From: Xanthobacter dioxanivorans
GTDB lineage: Bacteria > Pseudomonadota > Alphaproteobacteria > Rhizobiales > Xanthobacteraceae
NCBI RefSeq assembly: GCF_016807805.1
Contig: NZ_CP063364.1
Span: 80,763 to 144,762 of the forward strand
DNA: 64,000 bases
Direction: 5' to 3'
Part shown: positions 1 to 6,708 of the stretch, piece after piece
How the letters are laid out: each line of letters starts with the position of its first letter
Numbering within the stretch: position 1 is the first letter of the stretch
Made by a program: the position numbers and the translations under genes
Notes under the pieces: model-generated
What the model was told of the DNA's origin: nothing
What the model saw: the letters and a program-made list of their open reading frames with translations, nothing else
The model's database searches: none

Positions 1-525
1 CCCACCGGCCTGCAGAGCGAGACCCGGAGCGCGCACAGCTACAACAGCCAGGGCCATTACGGGGTCATGGGCTGGGCTGACACCAGCGTCGCCGTGCCGG
101 GCTACGCCAAGTATGACCGAGGCAAATGGTCCGTTGCGGACCCGCGCACGCCCCTGCAGGACGCAGGCGCTGACGAATGCCCCGCTGCCCTGCCTCAGCC
201 CAATGATCGCCTGGTGGCGGTCATCCACGCTCAGGATGGCACCTGGCACAGGCCCTTCACTACCCTCGAGCTCGCCGCCCTGCAGTCCCTCTTCGATCCG
301 GAGGAGTGGCAGAGCTTCGAGATGGACGGCAAGTCCGACAGCGCTTGGCGCGAGCGGATTGGCAATGCCGTGCCGCCGGCGGCGGCGCAGACCCTCGCCG
401 GCGTCTTCGGCCGGACCCTGCTCCTCGCCTGGAGCGGGGAAACCTTCCTGCTGTCGAGCGACCCGATCTGGGTCCAGCCCCTGACGATCGCCCTTTCCGT
501 GGACACTCCGGAGCTTGCGTCATGA
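1..525 (+). CDS. C5-cytosine DNA methyltransferase, C-terminal part (5' end outside window)
   Basis: The frame is open from base 1, so the start lies outside the window. The 174 codons present are the C-terminal part of a Dcm/M.HhaI-type enzyme, which transfers a methyl group from SAM to C5 of cytosine. The visible family signature is RPFTTLELAALQSLFDP followed by RERIGNAVPP, the motif IX/X region that closes the SAM pocket. The catalytic Pro-Cys motif and most of the recognition domain are upstream, so specificity and integrity cannot be judged. The stop overlaps the ATG of the next gene (ATGA). The gene stands at the front of a tightly packed plus-strand block of DNA-modifying and unknown genes, the kind of set that protects a mobile element from host restriction (inference). 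Confidence 0.85.
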   Translation, partial: PTGLQSETRSAHSYNSQGHYGVMGWADTSVAVPGYAKYDRGKWSVADPRTPLQDAGADECPAALPQPNDRLVAVIHAQDGTWHRPFTTLELAALQSLFDPEEWQSFEMDGKSDSAWRERIGNAVPPAAAQTLAGVFGRTLLLAWSGETFLLSSDPIWVQPLTIALSVDTPELAS

Positions 526-848
526 CAACGGCTTCACGTTCCCGCCGGCGCTGGTCCGCCACCGCCCTGGACAACGACATCATCAAGATCCTGTCGGATC
601 GCACCGATGCCATGACCTATGTCATCCGCAACATCCTGGCCAAAGGCAGCTTCCGTAAGCCTGGCTCCGACCTCAGCGAGTGGCACGGGATCACCACCGC
701 CCGCGTGCTCACGGCGTGCCGGCGCCTCCAGCGCGCCGGCGACCTCGAGGAGGAGGCATCGAACTATCTCACCCAGAAGTGCTGGAAGCTTTCGGCCGCC
801 GGCCGCGCGCGCGCCGCCGGCAGCGCTCCGGCAGCGGCTGCGGCTTGA
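522..848 (+). CDS. small winged-helix-like protein
   Basis: A 108-residue protein whose ATG overlaps the stop of the methyltransferase gene, implying translational coupling. Residues 15-90 have the rhythm of a winged helix: two helices (NDIIKILSDR, MTYVIRNILAKGSF), a recognition-like helix (TTARVLTACRRLQRAGDLEE) and a wing-like strand before LSAAGRARA. The C-terminus is Ala-rich. It could be a small DNA-binding regulator or an accessory protein of the neighbouring methyltransferase. I do not recognise a named family; the fold call is inference from helix spacing only. Confidence 0.7.
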   Translation: MTTASRSRRRWSATALDNDIIKILSDRTDAMTYVIRNILAKGSFRKPGSDLSEWHGITTARVLTACRRLQRAGDLEEEASNYLTQKCWKLSAAGRARAAGSAPAAAAA

Positions 849-858
849 GGAGACGGCT

Positions 859-1719
859 ATGGGCGAGATCACTTCCATCAGCTGGACGGATGCCACCTGG
901 AACCCCTGGACGGGCTGCCAGAAGGTCTCCCCGGGCTGCGACGGCTGCTATGCGGAACACCTCATGGAACGGCGTTTCGGCCGGGTCGAATGGGGACCTC
1001 ATGGAGAACGGCGCCAGGCCGCGAAACGCTCCTTCCGGCTGCCGTATCGGCTTGACCGGAAAGCGGCCAAACGCGGTGAGCGTCCGTTCGTCTTCCCCCT
1101 CTCCCTGGGCGACATCTTCGACAATCGCGCGCCGGAGCCGCTGCGGCGCGCCGTGTTCGACGTGATGCGGGCGACCCCCAACCTCCTCTACCTCGCGCTC
1201 ACCAAGCGCCCGGGCAACATCATCCCCATGGCCGAGGCCGCCGGCGGCCTGCCGCCGAACGTGGCGCTGGGCACGAGCTGCGAGGACCAGGTTCGCTTCG
1301 ATCAGCGCATGCCCCAGCTCGTCGAGGCCCAGGGCGCCCTGGGATCGGCCTTCCTTTTCGTCTCGATCGAGCCGTTCCTCAGCGAGATCGACGCGTCCCG
1401 CCATATCGATCAGCTGCAGTGGATCATCACCGGCGGGCCGACCGATCAGGGACCCTACAAGGCTCCGCCCCTCAACCCGCGCTGGGCCGTCCAGCTGCGC
1501 GACCAGGCGGCTGCGGCGGGCGTCGCCTTCCACCACAAGCAGAATGGCGAATGGCTCCCGGCCGAGGATGCGAAACGGCTGGGCGTGAAGGGCAGTGAGA
1601 CAGTGCATCCCTGGAAGTGGGGTCCTGCCATGGTCCGTGTCGGCCGCCGCCAGGCGGGACGGCTCCTTGAGGGACGTATCTACGACGCGCGCCCCGAAGC
1701 CGCGAGGCTCGCCGCATGA
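859..1719 (+). CDS. DUF5131 / phage Gp37-Gp68 family protein
   Basis: A 286-residue protein that starts at an ATG preceded by a GAGGAGA ribosome site. The N-terminus SWTDATWNPWTGC followed by SPGCDGCYAEHL is the family signature; the three cysteines (C-x6-C-x2-C) recall an iron-sulfur or radical-SAM site. Further conserved blocks are FPLSLGDIFD, LALTKRP, WIITGGPTDQG near residue 185 and FHHKQNGEW near 225. The family is common in phages and plasmids and is often paired with three-Cys-motif partner proteins; its reaction is not established. The neighbours are methyltransferase, DUF4326 and toxin-antitoxin genes. The stop overlaps the next start (ATGA). Confidence 0.9.
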   Translation: MGEITSISWTDATWNPWTGCQKVSPGCDGCYAEHLMERRFGRVEWGPHGERRQAAKRSFRLPYRLDRKAAKRGERPFVFPLSLGDIFDNRAPEPLRRAVFDVMRATPNLLYLALTKRPGNIIPMAEAAGGLPPNVALGTSCEDQVRFDQRMPQLVEAQGALGSAFLFVSIEPFLSEIDASRHIDQLQWIITGGPTDQGPYKAPPLNPRWAVQLRDQAAAAGVAFHHKQNGEWLPAEDAKRLGVKGSETVHPWKWGPAMVRVGRRQAGRLLEGRIYDARPEAARLAA

Positions 1720-2150
1720 CCAGCCCTGCCCGCATCCAGCTGCAACGGCGCGCCGGATGGCGCATGCCTCCGAACACGGTGAAGGTGGACCGCGCCACCC
1801 GGCTCGGGAACCCGTTCGTCATCGTCAACGACACGCCCGAAGAGCGCGCTGCAAGCGTCCGGCGCTTCGCCATCTGCATGACGCAGCCGGCCACGTGGCA
1901 GCGCCACGCCTGCCTCGCCATCGCGCGCGGCGGCCGCGCCGGCGAGGGCTACTTCCTCAACATCAAGACACGGCTCCCGGATCTCCGGGGCCGCAATCTC
2001 GGCTGCTGGTGCCGCCTCTGTGCAGCGCATCAGGGCGGGAAGCCGTTCGGCGTGAGCTGCACGGCGTGTGCGCCTTGCCATGCGGACGTGCTCGGCGAGC
2101 TCGCCAATGGCCTGAAATGCGAAGCGCTGGTGGCCAGCGCGGCGGCTTAA
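1716..2150 (+). CDS. DUF4326 domain protein
   Basis: A 144-residue protein, ATGA-coupled to the DUF5131 gene. The N-terminus (RRAGWRMPPNTVKVDRATR then LGNPFV) matches the DUF4326 signature, in which a basic GWR-P-N-V-V segment leads to GNPF. The second half has a cysteine group (LGCWCRLCAAH, then CTACAPCHADVL) that could bind zinc, and ends at the ADVLGELAN helix usual for the family. The molecular function is unknown; the domain is widespread in phage and plasmid accessory regions, often beside DNA-modification genes as here. Confidence 0.88.
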   Translation: MTSPARIQLQRRAGWRMPPNTVKVDRATRLGNPFVIVNDTPEERAASVRRFAICMTQPATWQRHACLAIARGGRAGEGYFLNIKTRLPDLRGRNLGCWCRLCAAHQGGKPFGVSCTACAPCHADVLGELANGLKCEALVASAAA

Positions 2151-2169
2151 CCGGAAACCACAGGGGGGC

Positions 2170-2772
2170 ATGATGCACGTCACATTCGAGCACTTCGCGG
2201 CCACCTTTCACGATGCCAGCGAGCGCGGCGCCTTCCAGCGCACGCCGGGGCCCGCCACCGCGCGGGCCGACAGCCTCGGCCGCGGCCTTCTCGCGCTGGG
2301 GCGCCAGGCGCACCGCTGCGGCATCGAACTGTCCCCCATCGACTATCTCGAGCTGCGCCATATGGAGAACCTGCTGTGGTTCGGCGTGCTACGCACCCGG
2401 CAGGGCCTGCGGATCGAGCTGGAGCGTTCCGAGCGTCCGCGCTTCCTCGCCCCGGTGCAGGCGCTGCAGAGCTATGTGCTCGATCTGCCGTCCCACCGGA
2501 CCTGTCCGCTCGAGCAGCCGCATCCGGCCGATGGCCGTCTCGATGCCCATTTCCGGCGGGTGATCGCCGGCGATTCCGTCGAGGTTTCGCCGTGGGCGCT
2601 GCGCGCCGCCGCGAGCTTCGTCATCTGCCAATGTGTCCGCACCGAGATCGAGGAGAGGGTCCAGGTCGCCCGCGTGCAGGTGTGCGAGCAGCACGCCTAT
2701 GGCGCGGCGACGCTCATCGAGAAGCTGCGGTACTCCGAAATTCTCTATGCCATGCCGAGGGGGCGCTGCTGA
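2170..2772 (+). CDS. hypothetical protein
   Basis: A 200-residue soluble protein with no signal peptide or membrane segment. Two adjacent ATGs (2170, 2173) follow the purine-rich site CAGGGGGGC; the first is used here. It is Arg/Leu-rich with a tract LDLPSHRTCPLEQPHPADGR near residue 100 and a helical C-terminal third. It fills the gap between DUF4326 and the VapB gene, and its last codon overlaps the VapB start, so it belongs to the same transcript. No family is recognised. Confidence 0.75.
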   Translation: MMHVTFEHFAATFHDASERGAFQRTPGPATARADSLGRGLLALGRQAHRCGIELSPIDYLELRHMENLLWFGVLRTRQGLRIELERSERPRFLAPVQALQSYVLDLPSHRTCPLEQPHPADGRLDAHFRRVIAGDSVEVSPWALRAAASFVICQCVRTEIEERVQVARVQVCEQHAYGAATLIEKLRYSEILYAMPRGRC

Positions 2773-2975
2773 TGGCTTTCCACGTTCGCAATGACGCAAC
2801 AGAGCGGGCCGTTCGCGCCCTTTCGCGCAAGCTCGGTGTCGGCCTGACGGAGGCCGTCAAGATCGCCGTGGAGAACGAGCTGAAGCGCCAGGTCAACGAG
2901 ATGAGCCTGCGCGACCGGATCAAGCCGCTGCAGGAGCAGATCGGCCTCGGCAAGGCCAACGGAGGCCACGCATGA
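2772..2975 (+). CDS. VapB-family antitoxin
   Basis: A 67-residue protein, start overlapping the previous stop. The N-terminus MAFHVRNDATERAVRALSRK followed by LGVGLTEAVKIAVENEL is the ribbon-helix-helix of the Rv0623/PSK-type VapB family (DNA binding and dimerisation). The rest is a charged tail with RDRIKPLQEQIGLG, the part that in this family wraps the VapC toxin. It overlaps the partner gene by four bases, as usual for vapBC. Such antitoxins normally repress their own promoter, but here the gene lies inside an operon with no own promoter visible. Confidence 0.85.
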   Translation: MAFHVRNDATERAVRALSRKLGVGLTEAVKIAVENELKRQVNEMSLRDRIKPLQEQIGLGKANGGHA

Positions 2976-3364
2976 TCGCCTATGTCACCGGAACCGCGAT
3001 TGCGGAGATCCTTGCAGACGGACCCGAGGCGCTGGACCTGACGACGGCGATCGAGGCCGCCAAGAAGGTGTTCACCAGCTCGGCCGCCATCTACCAGGCC
3101 GCGACGATCTTGATGGACCGCCACGGACTCGACGCCAAAATGGCGATGCACGGCGCGGAGAGCTTCGCGCGGCTCGCCGGCATCAAGGTTCTGCCCACAA
3201 CCGACCAGGTATATTTCGATGCGCTCACCGCTCGTGAGCAGCAGCGCCGGCCGGGCTCCAACGAGCCCCCGGACGAAAACGCCCTTCTCGACATGGCCAT
3301 GTGCCAGCAGTTCCGCTTTCCCCCGCGGCTGCTGACGGCGGAGGGGAGCGCGTCCGTGCGATGA
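2972..3364 (+). CDS. VapC-like PIN protein with substituted active site
   Basis: A 130-residue protein in the toxin position of a vapBC pair. The backbone resembles PSK-type VapC: a hydrophobic first strand, an acidic helix (GPEALDLTTAIEAAKKV), TSSAAIYQAATIL, a helix ending in AGIKVLPTT, and a last helix with LLDMAMC. Placed against the family, the first catalytic Asp (usual VDASAI) is Thr in VTGTAI, and the Glu of VFEAAL is Gln in IYQAAT; only the late Asp may remain. PIN RNases need these carboxylates for metal binding, so the protein is probably not an active nuclease. It may be a decoy, an antitoxin partner or decay. The alignment is by eye. Confidence 0.65.
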   Translation: MIAYVTGTAIAEILADGPEALDLTTAIEAAKKVFTSSAAIYQAATILMDRHGLDAKMAMHGAESFARLAGIKVLPTTDQVYFDALTAREQQRRPGSNEPPDENALLDMAMCQQFRFPPRLLTAEGSASVR

Positions 3365-4194
3365 CAACCCCCGAAGCGCTCCCGGCCGCCCACGGCCTAC
3401 CTACGCGACCAGCGTGGCCGTTCCCGACGCTGACACCGATGAAGTACGGCAAAATTCTCGCCGACCCGGCATGGCAGTACACCATGCGCTCCGCGAAGGG
3501 TTACGAGAAGAGTCCGGAGAAGCACTATCGGACCATGCCGCTGCCCGAAATGATGCAGCTGCCGGTCTCCCACCTCGCGACCGACGACTGCCTCCTGGTA
3601 ATGTGGAGCACCTGGCCGCACCTGAACCAGGCGATGCGGCTCATGGATGTTTGGGGTTTCAAGTACAAGACAGGGGGGGCATGGGTCAAAAGGACCAAAT
3701 ACGGCAAGGCGTGCTTCGGCACGGGGTACATCTTCCGGTCATCGACGGAACCCTTTCTCGTAGGCACCATCGGCAAGCCGACGATTTACGTGAAAAATCA
3801 GCGCAATTTAATCGAAACCGAGGACTGGATTGAAACCGACGACTACAGTCTGATCGAAAGCCACATCGACTATCTGCGCCGGGAGCACTCACGCAAGCCC
3901 CCGCAGATGCACAAGATCCTCGAGCGGATGCGACCGGAGCATTTTGGCGCCGAGCTCTTCGCAACAGAGGTGATAAGCGGCTATGACGCATGGGGCGATC
4001 AGATCGGCAAATTTGATGACCCCTTCAAATCGTTGAAAAAGGTCAGAGACAACGATGATGAAACAGGCAAAGCGGGCAGGGTTGATCGCGGCCGCCGTAT
4101 GGGCGCTGGTGGGGGCGGCAGCAACCGCCCAGGGCGCCGGCGCGCCGCCGGCACCGATGGAGCCGGGCAAGTGGGTGGTCTCCCAATCGAATGA
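3361..4194 (+). CDS. MT-A70 family adenine methyltransferase
   Basis: The chosen ATG overlaps the previous stop; a second candidate start is at 3439 (MKYGKIL). The 277-residue protein carries ILADPAWQY, the DPPW-type catalytic motif of MT-A70 enzymes (here DPAW), then MWSTWPHL, WGFKYKTGGAWVK, FRSSTEPFLV and the C-terminal EHSRKPPQMHKILE, all in family order. It should transfer a methyl group from SAM to N6 of adenine, in DNA for plasmid or phage members. The last ~47 codons lie over the start of the next gene in another frame and are low-complexity, so the ancestral stop may have been lost. A restriction-evasion role is inferred from the neighbours. Confidence 0.9.
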   Translation: MTTPEALPAAHGLPTRPAWPFPTLTPMKYGKILADPAWQYTMRSAKGYEKSPEKHYRTMPLPEMMQLPVSHLATDDCLLVMWSTWPHLNQAMRLMDVWGFKYKTGGAWVKRTKYGKACFGTGYIFRSSTEPFLVGTIGKPTIYVKNQRNLIETEDWIETDDYSLIESHIDYLRREHSRKPPQMHKILERMRPEHFGAELFATEVISGYDAWGDQIGKFDDPFKSLKKVRDNDDETGKAGRVDRGRRMGAGGGGSNRPGRRRAAGTDGAGQVGGLPIE

Positions 4195-4471
4195 AGAGCC
4201 CAAGACGGACGCCGAGCGCAAAGCCATGTGCTCGAACCCGGTGGCATGGGTCGAGATCTCCGACAAGAGCTGGATCGAGGGCGATTCGGGCGGCCGCCGC
4301 GTCTGCGCCGCGCCCAAGTGGACCGCGAAGGGAACAACCTTTCGTGCTCCGCCCCTCAAGTGCAAGCCGGCCGCCGAGGCCGATGGCGACGGGGACGGAT
4401 CGGTGAGCGTTCTCGTGAAGGGCCCGAATGCGGTCGAGATCAACAACGCCCTGTTCGTCCGCTGCAACTGA
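4055..4471 (+). CDS. exported protein with conserved cysteines
   Basis: A 138-residue protein with a clear Sec signal peptide (MMKQAKRAGLIAAAVWALVG, cleavage expected after TAQGAGA or close by). The mature part has four cysteines (AMCSNP, RRVCAAP, LKCKP and a final FVRCN), consistent with two disulfides in the periplasm. It starts inside the 3' end of the MT-A70 gene, a 140-bp out-of-frame overlap. It is the last gene of the block, followed by a terminator. No known family; a periplasmic accessory role is inference. Confidence 0.8.
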   Translation: MMKQAKRAGLIAAAVWALVGAAATAQGAGAPPAPMEPGKWVVSQSNEEPKTDAERKAMCSNPVAWVEISDKSWIEGDSGGRRVCAAPKWTAKGTTFRAPPLKCKPAAEADGDGDGSVSVLVKGPNAVEINNALFVRCN

Positions 4472-4489
4472 ACGACCCCACCAACAAAG

Positions 4490-4521
4490 AAGGCGCCGTG
4501 GGACCCCCGCGGCGCCTTTTC
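4490..4521 (+). terminator. rho-independent terminator
   Basis: A 9-bp perfect stem (AAGGCGCCG at 4490-4498 with CGGCGCCTT at 4510-4518) with an 11-base loop is followed by T's and lies 19 bp after the last gene of the plus-strand block. It can also serve the converging minus-strand gene at 4566. Confidence 0.85.
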
Positions 4522-4565
4522 ATTTGTGACCTCGCGCCGTAGCGCCGGCCGAGTTGTCCGCCGAT

Positions 4566-5126
4566 CTAGAGGCCGAGAAGCGCAGCCACACCGCGAAACG
4601 CGCGCACCTGGCGCAGAATGAGGATGTTCTGGACGTAGAGGGTGCGTCGAGCCGCCGCGAAGCGCGACAGTGGAGTGTCGGCCGCCTCTTGGCGTGCCAC
4701 TTGAGCGGCCCGCCGGCCGGCCCATTGATCCACGCCCTTGTTGTCGGCCCTGACGGTGATCCGGAATTCTGCTGCCTCCTCATGCGACATCTGGATTGGC
4801 CGCCGAGGCCTCGAGGCCGCGTGGCCGGGCAGATTGCTGACCACCTCGGCGAGCGGCCGCGAGATGCTGGCGAGCTCGAGGCTAGCGAGGACCGCAGGCG
4901 CGTCGCTGCGCAAGTCGATAAAGGTGCCGTCCCCCTTGGTGAGGCGGCTGAAAGACACCAGATTGTCGATCCGATCCACATGGAAAAGGTCCATGCGCTC
5001 GGACGGACTGTCGCCCACCAGGCCGGCCGCCTCGAGAGCGCAAAGCACCGGCACGATCGCGCCGCAGAGCATCAGCGCGCGTTCGCGCTGCACATCATGG
5101 GACAGTCCGGGAGGCTGATAGGTCAT
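4566..5126 (-). CDS. hypothetical protein
   Basis: A 186-residue protein. The ATG at 5126 was chosen because GGAG lies just upstream; an upstream in-frame extension lacks a ribosome site. It has a hydrophobic helix (ALMLCGAIVPVLCALEAAGL, residues 17-36), a central RMDLFHVDRIDNLVSFSRLT segment and a C-terminal helix ending VAALLGL. No signal peptide or known domain is apparent. It converges on the terminator at 4490-4521 and is separated from the upstream barrel gene by another hairpin. The opposite strand has a long open frame that runs through a terminator and is a shadow. Confidence 0.6.
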   Translation of the reverse strand: MTYQPPGLSHDVQRERALMLCGAIVPVLCALEAAGLVGDSPSERMDLFHVDRIDNLVSFSRLTKGDGTFIDLRSDAPAVLASLELASISRPLAEVVSNLPGHAASRPRRPIQMSHEEAAEFRITVRADNKGVDQWAGRRAAQVARQEAADTPLSRFAAARRTLYVQNILILRQVRAFRGVAALLGL

Positions 5127-5162
5127 TTCGGATCTCCGGGTGGAGCAGATGACAGGCAAGAA

Positions 5163-5190
5163 AAAGGGCGGTCCCGAGGGACCGCCCTTT
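5163..5190 (-). terminator. rho-independent terminator of the outer membrane protein gene
   Basis: A perfect 12-bp hairpin: AAAGGGCGGTCC at 5163-5174 pairs with GGACCGCCCTTT at 5179-5190 around a CGAG tetraloop, giving a T-run on the minus strand right after the barrel gene. Confidence 0.85.
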
Positions 5191-5247
5191 CAGTTTCTCT
5201 GGCAAGCAAGGGGGTTAGGTCAGAGGGCCAGAGGGAAAGCCGAGAAC

Positions 5248-5955
5248 TCAGAACTTGTAGCCGACGCCGAGGCGGGCGGTCAGGAAGTCGGGAGCGAACT
5301 GGATCTTCGCGCCGGCGGCGGGCACGCCGATGGAGGCGTTCTGCGTGTTGATGGTGTAGTCGCCTTCCAGGCGGACCAGCCAGTTGTTGGCGATCATCGT
5401 CTCGAGGCCGAGGCCGACGAGGACACCGTTGCGATAGCCGTCGTTGTAGGTCACGCCGGGCAGGGTGTAGATGTTGTTGATGTTGGCGTCGGTGAACGCC
5501 CAGCCGACCTTGGCGAAGAGTAGCGAAGACGGGGTCAGCAGATAGCCGCCACGGGCGGAGATCGCGAACTGCCAGTCCGATTTCAGGAAGGTGCTGTTCG
5601 AGCCGTTGTTGTTGGAGAAGGACTGGTTGAGCCAGTTGGCCTCGCCTTCGAGGCCGAACACCCAGGTCTGCGCGACCTGCCAGTTGTAGCCCATGTACAG
5701 GCCGGCCGAGAACGAGCTGGAGCCGTATTCGCCCACGTTGGTGGTGTAGCCGAACTGCTCCACGTTGAAGGGCGTCGAGCCGAAGGTCGTACCCACCGCA
5801 CCGCCGATGTAGAAGCCGGTCCAGCTCATCACGGGAGCGGGCGGCGCCAGCGGAGCCTTGATCGGATAGGTGGCGAGGTCCGCGGCGGTGGCGGGGGCGG
5901 CAAGCGCGCCCAGGGCGGCCACGGCGATGAACGATGCGGCGAACAGGTGCTTCAT
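5248..5955 (-). CDS. Omp25/RopB-type outer membrane beta-barrel protein
   Basis: A 235-residue protein with a Sec signal peptide (MKHLFAASFIAVAALGALAA, cleavage after ATAA). The mature part opens with SWTGFYIGGAVGTTFG, the usual start of small porin-like barrels of Rhizobiales (Omp25, RopB, Omp31 relatives), has alternating aromatic strands, and ends RLGVGYKF with the C-terminal Phe recognised by the BAM machinery. It should form an eight-stranded barrel in the outer membrane. Start: ATG with AGAGGAAT upstream. It is a single-gene unit with its own terminator; a decamer operator array lies about 80 bp upstream of the start. Confidence 0.92.
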   Translation of the reverse strand: MKHLFAASFIAVAALGALAAPATAADLATYPIKAPLAPPAPVMSWTGFYIGGAVGTTFGSTPFNVEQFGYTTNVGEYGSSSFSAGLYMGYNWQVAQTWVFGLEGEANWLNQSFSNNNGSNSTFLKSDWQFAISARGGYLLTPSSLLFAKVGWAFTDANINNIYTLPGVTYNDGYRNGVLVGLGLETMIANNWLVRLEGDYTINTQNASIGVPAAGAKIQFAPDFLTARLGVGYKF

Positions 5956-6034
5956 AAGAGGAATTCCCTTGCGATCCGGCCAGACTGACCCTGACCCTTC
6001 GCAAATCTGCGGCGATCTCCGGAACGAATCAAGG

Positions 6035-6062
6035 CTTATTGTTGCTTATCGACGTTGATCGC
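6035..6062 (-). promoter_or_regulatory. decamer operator array upstream of the outer membrane protein gene
   Basis: Three hexamers in exact 10-bp register, TTATTG (6036), TTATCG (6046) and TGATCG (6056). The same TTATCG-N4-TGATCG core recurs at four other intergenic sites in this window. On the minus strand a possible -35 (TTGATT) follows directly, with CAGATT 17 bp further on, upstream of the barrel gene. Likely a regulator-binding site; the binding protein is unknown. Confidence 0.55.
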
Positions 6063-6084
6063 GCGCCGTGTTGCAGCTTTGCCA

Positions 6085-6708
6085 CTATTCGTCCCGCTTA
6101 AAGGGGACAATCTCGCTGCTGCCGGGCACATAGAGAGGATGACGAGGGAGGCCATCCTTGGTGAACCCTACACAGGACAGTTCAATACCCCGCGACGAGA
6201 GGGCCAGAACCGTTTCGTCAGCCATAAAGCGAAGCTGCTTCGGCAGCAACCCAAAAGCGAGCACGACTCGGCGCGCACGCTGAGCGAGGCTGACGATGGT
6301 TGATAAATTGTCAGGACTGCGCGGCAACACGTCGCTCGCGAGCAGCCGTTTCGGCTGCGTCGCCCGGTAATCGCAGACGTTGACCTTCACATAGCTCTCG
6401 AGGCCCATCTTGCGGGTGAACTCGATCTCTCGGCGAACCGTGCGGTCATCGACGCGCGGGCCGGCTGTGCTTGGATTCATGCCGATCCAGAGCGCGAACG
6501 GCACATCGAAGGCGCCGGCAGCGTCGAGCCGCCAGACGCGGGACAGCCAAAGGCGATATTCGGAATTGGGGCCTGTAAAGAGGGCGTCGCCGCGAACGCC
6601 GGCCTCGAGCGGAAACGCCACCTTGCTGCCGGCATCGTGGGCGTCCTCGGGATCTCCGAAAAGCGAGGCCTGCGCCGGCGGCTCCAGGCCGATGGGTGGC
6701 TTAGCCAA
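6085..6708 (-). CDS. DUF1643 domain protein
   Basis: A 207-residue protein read from a TTG at 6708 that overlaps the stop of the helicase gene; ATG candidates upstream sit inside the helicase in another frame and give an unnatural Arg/Ser-rich leader. The body matches DUF1643: EYRLWLSRVW, FALWIGMNPSTAG, DDRTVRREIEFTRKMG, YVKVNVCDYRAT and a C-terminal LCVGF-like segment with GLPRHPLYVPG. These small proteins occur in phages and plasmids and their activity is unknown. Coupling to the UvrD-like helicase suggests a joint role in DNA handling (inference). Confidence 0.85.
   Translation of the reverse strand: MAKPPIGLEPPAQASLFGDPEDAHDAGSKVAFPLEAGVRGDALFTGPNSEYRLWLSRVWRLDAAGAFDVPFALWIGMNPSTAGPRVDDRTVRREIEFTRKMGLESYVKVNVCDYRATQPKRLLASDVLPRSPDNLSTIVSLAQRARRVVLAFGLLPKQLRFMADETVLALSSRGIELSCVGFTKDGLPRHPLYVPGSSEIVPFKRDE

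Noticed and set aside
4554..5351. 265-codon plus-strand frame
   Set aside because: Runs through a strong hairpin terminator and into the barrel gene on the other strand; no domains.
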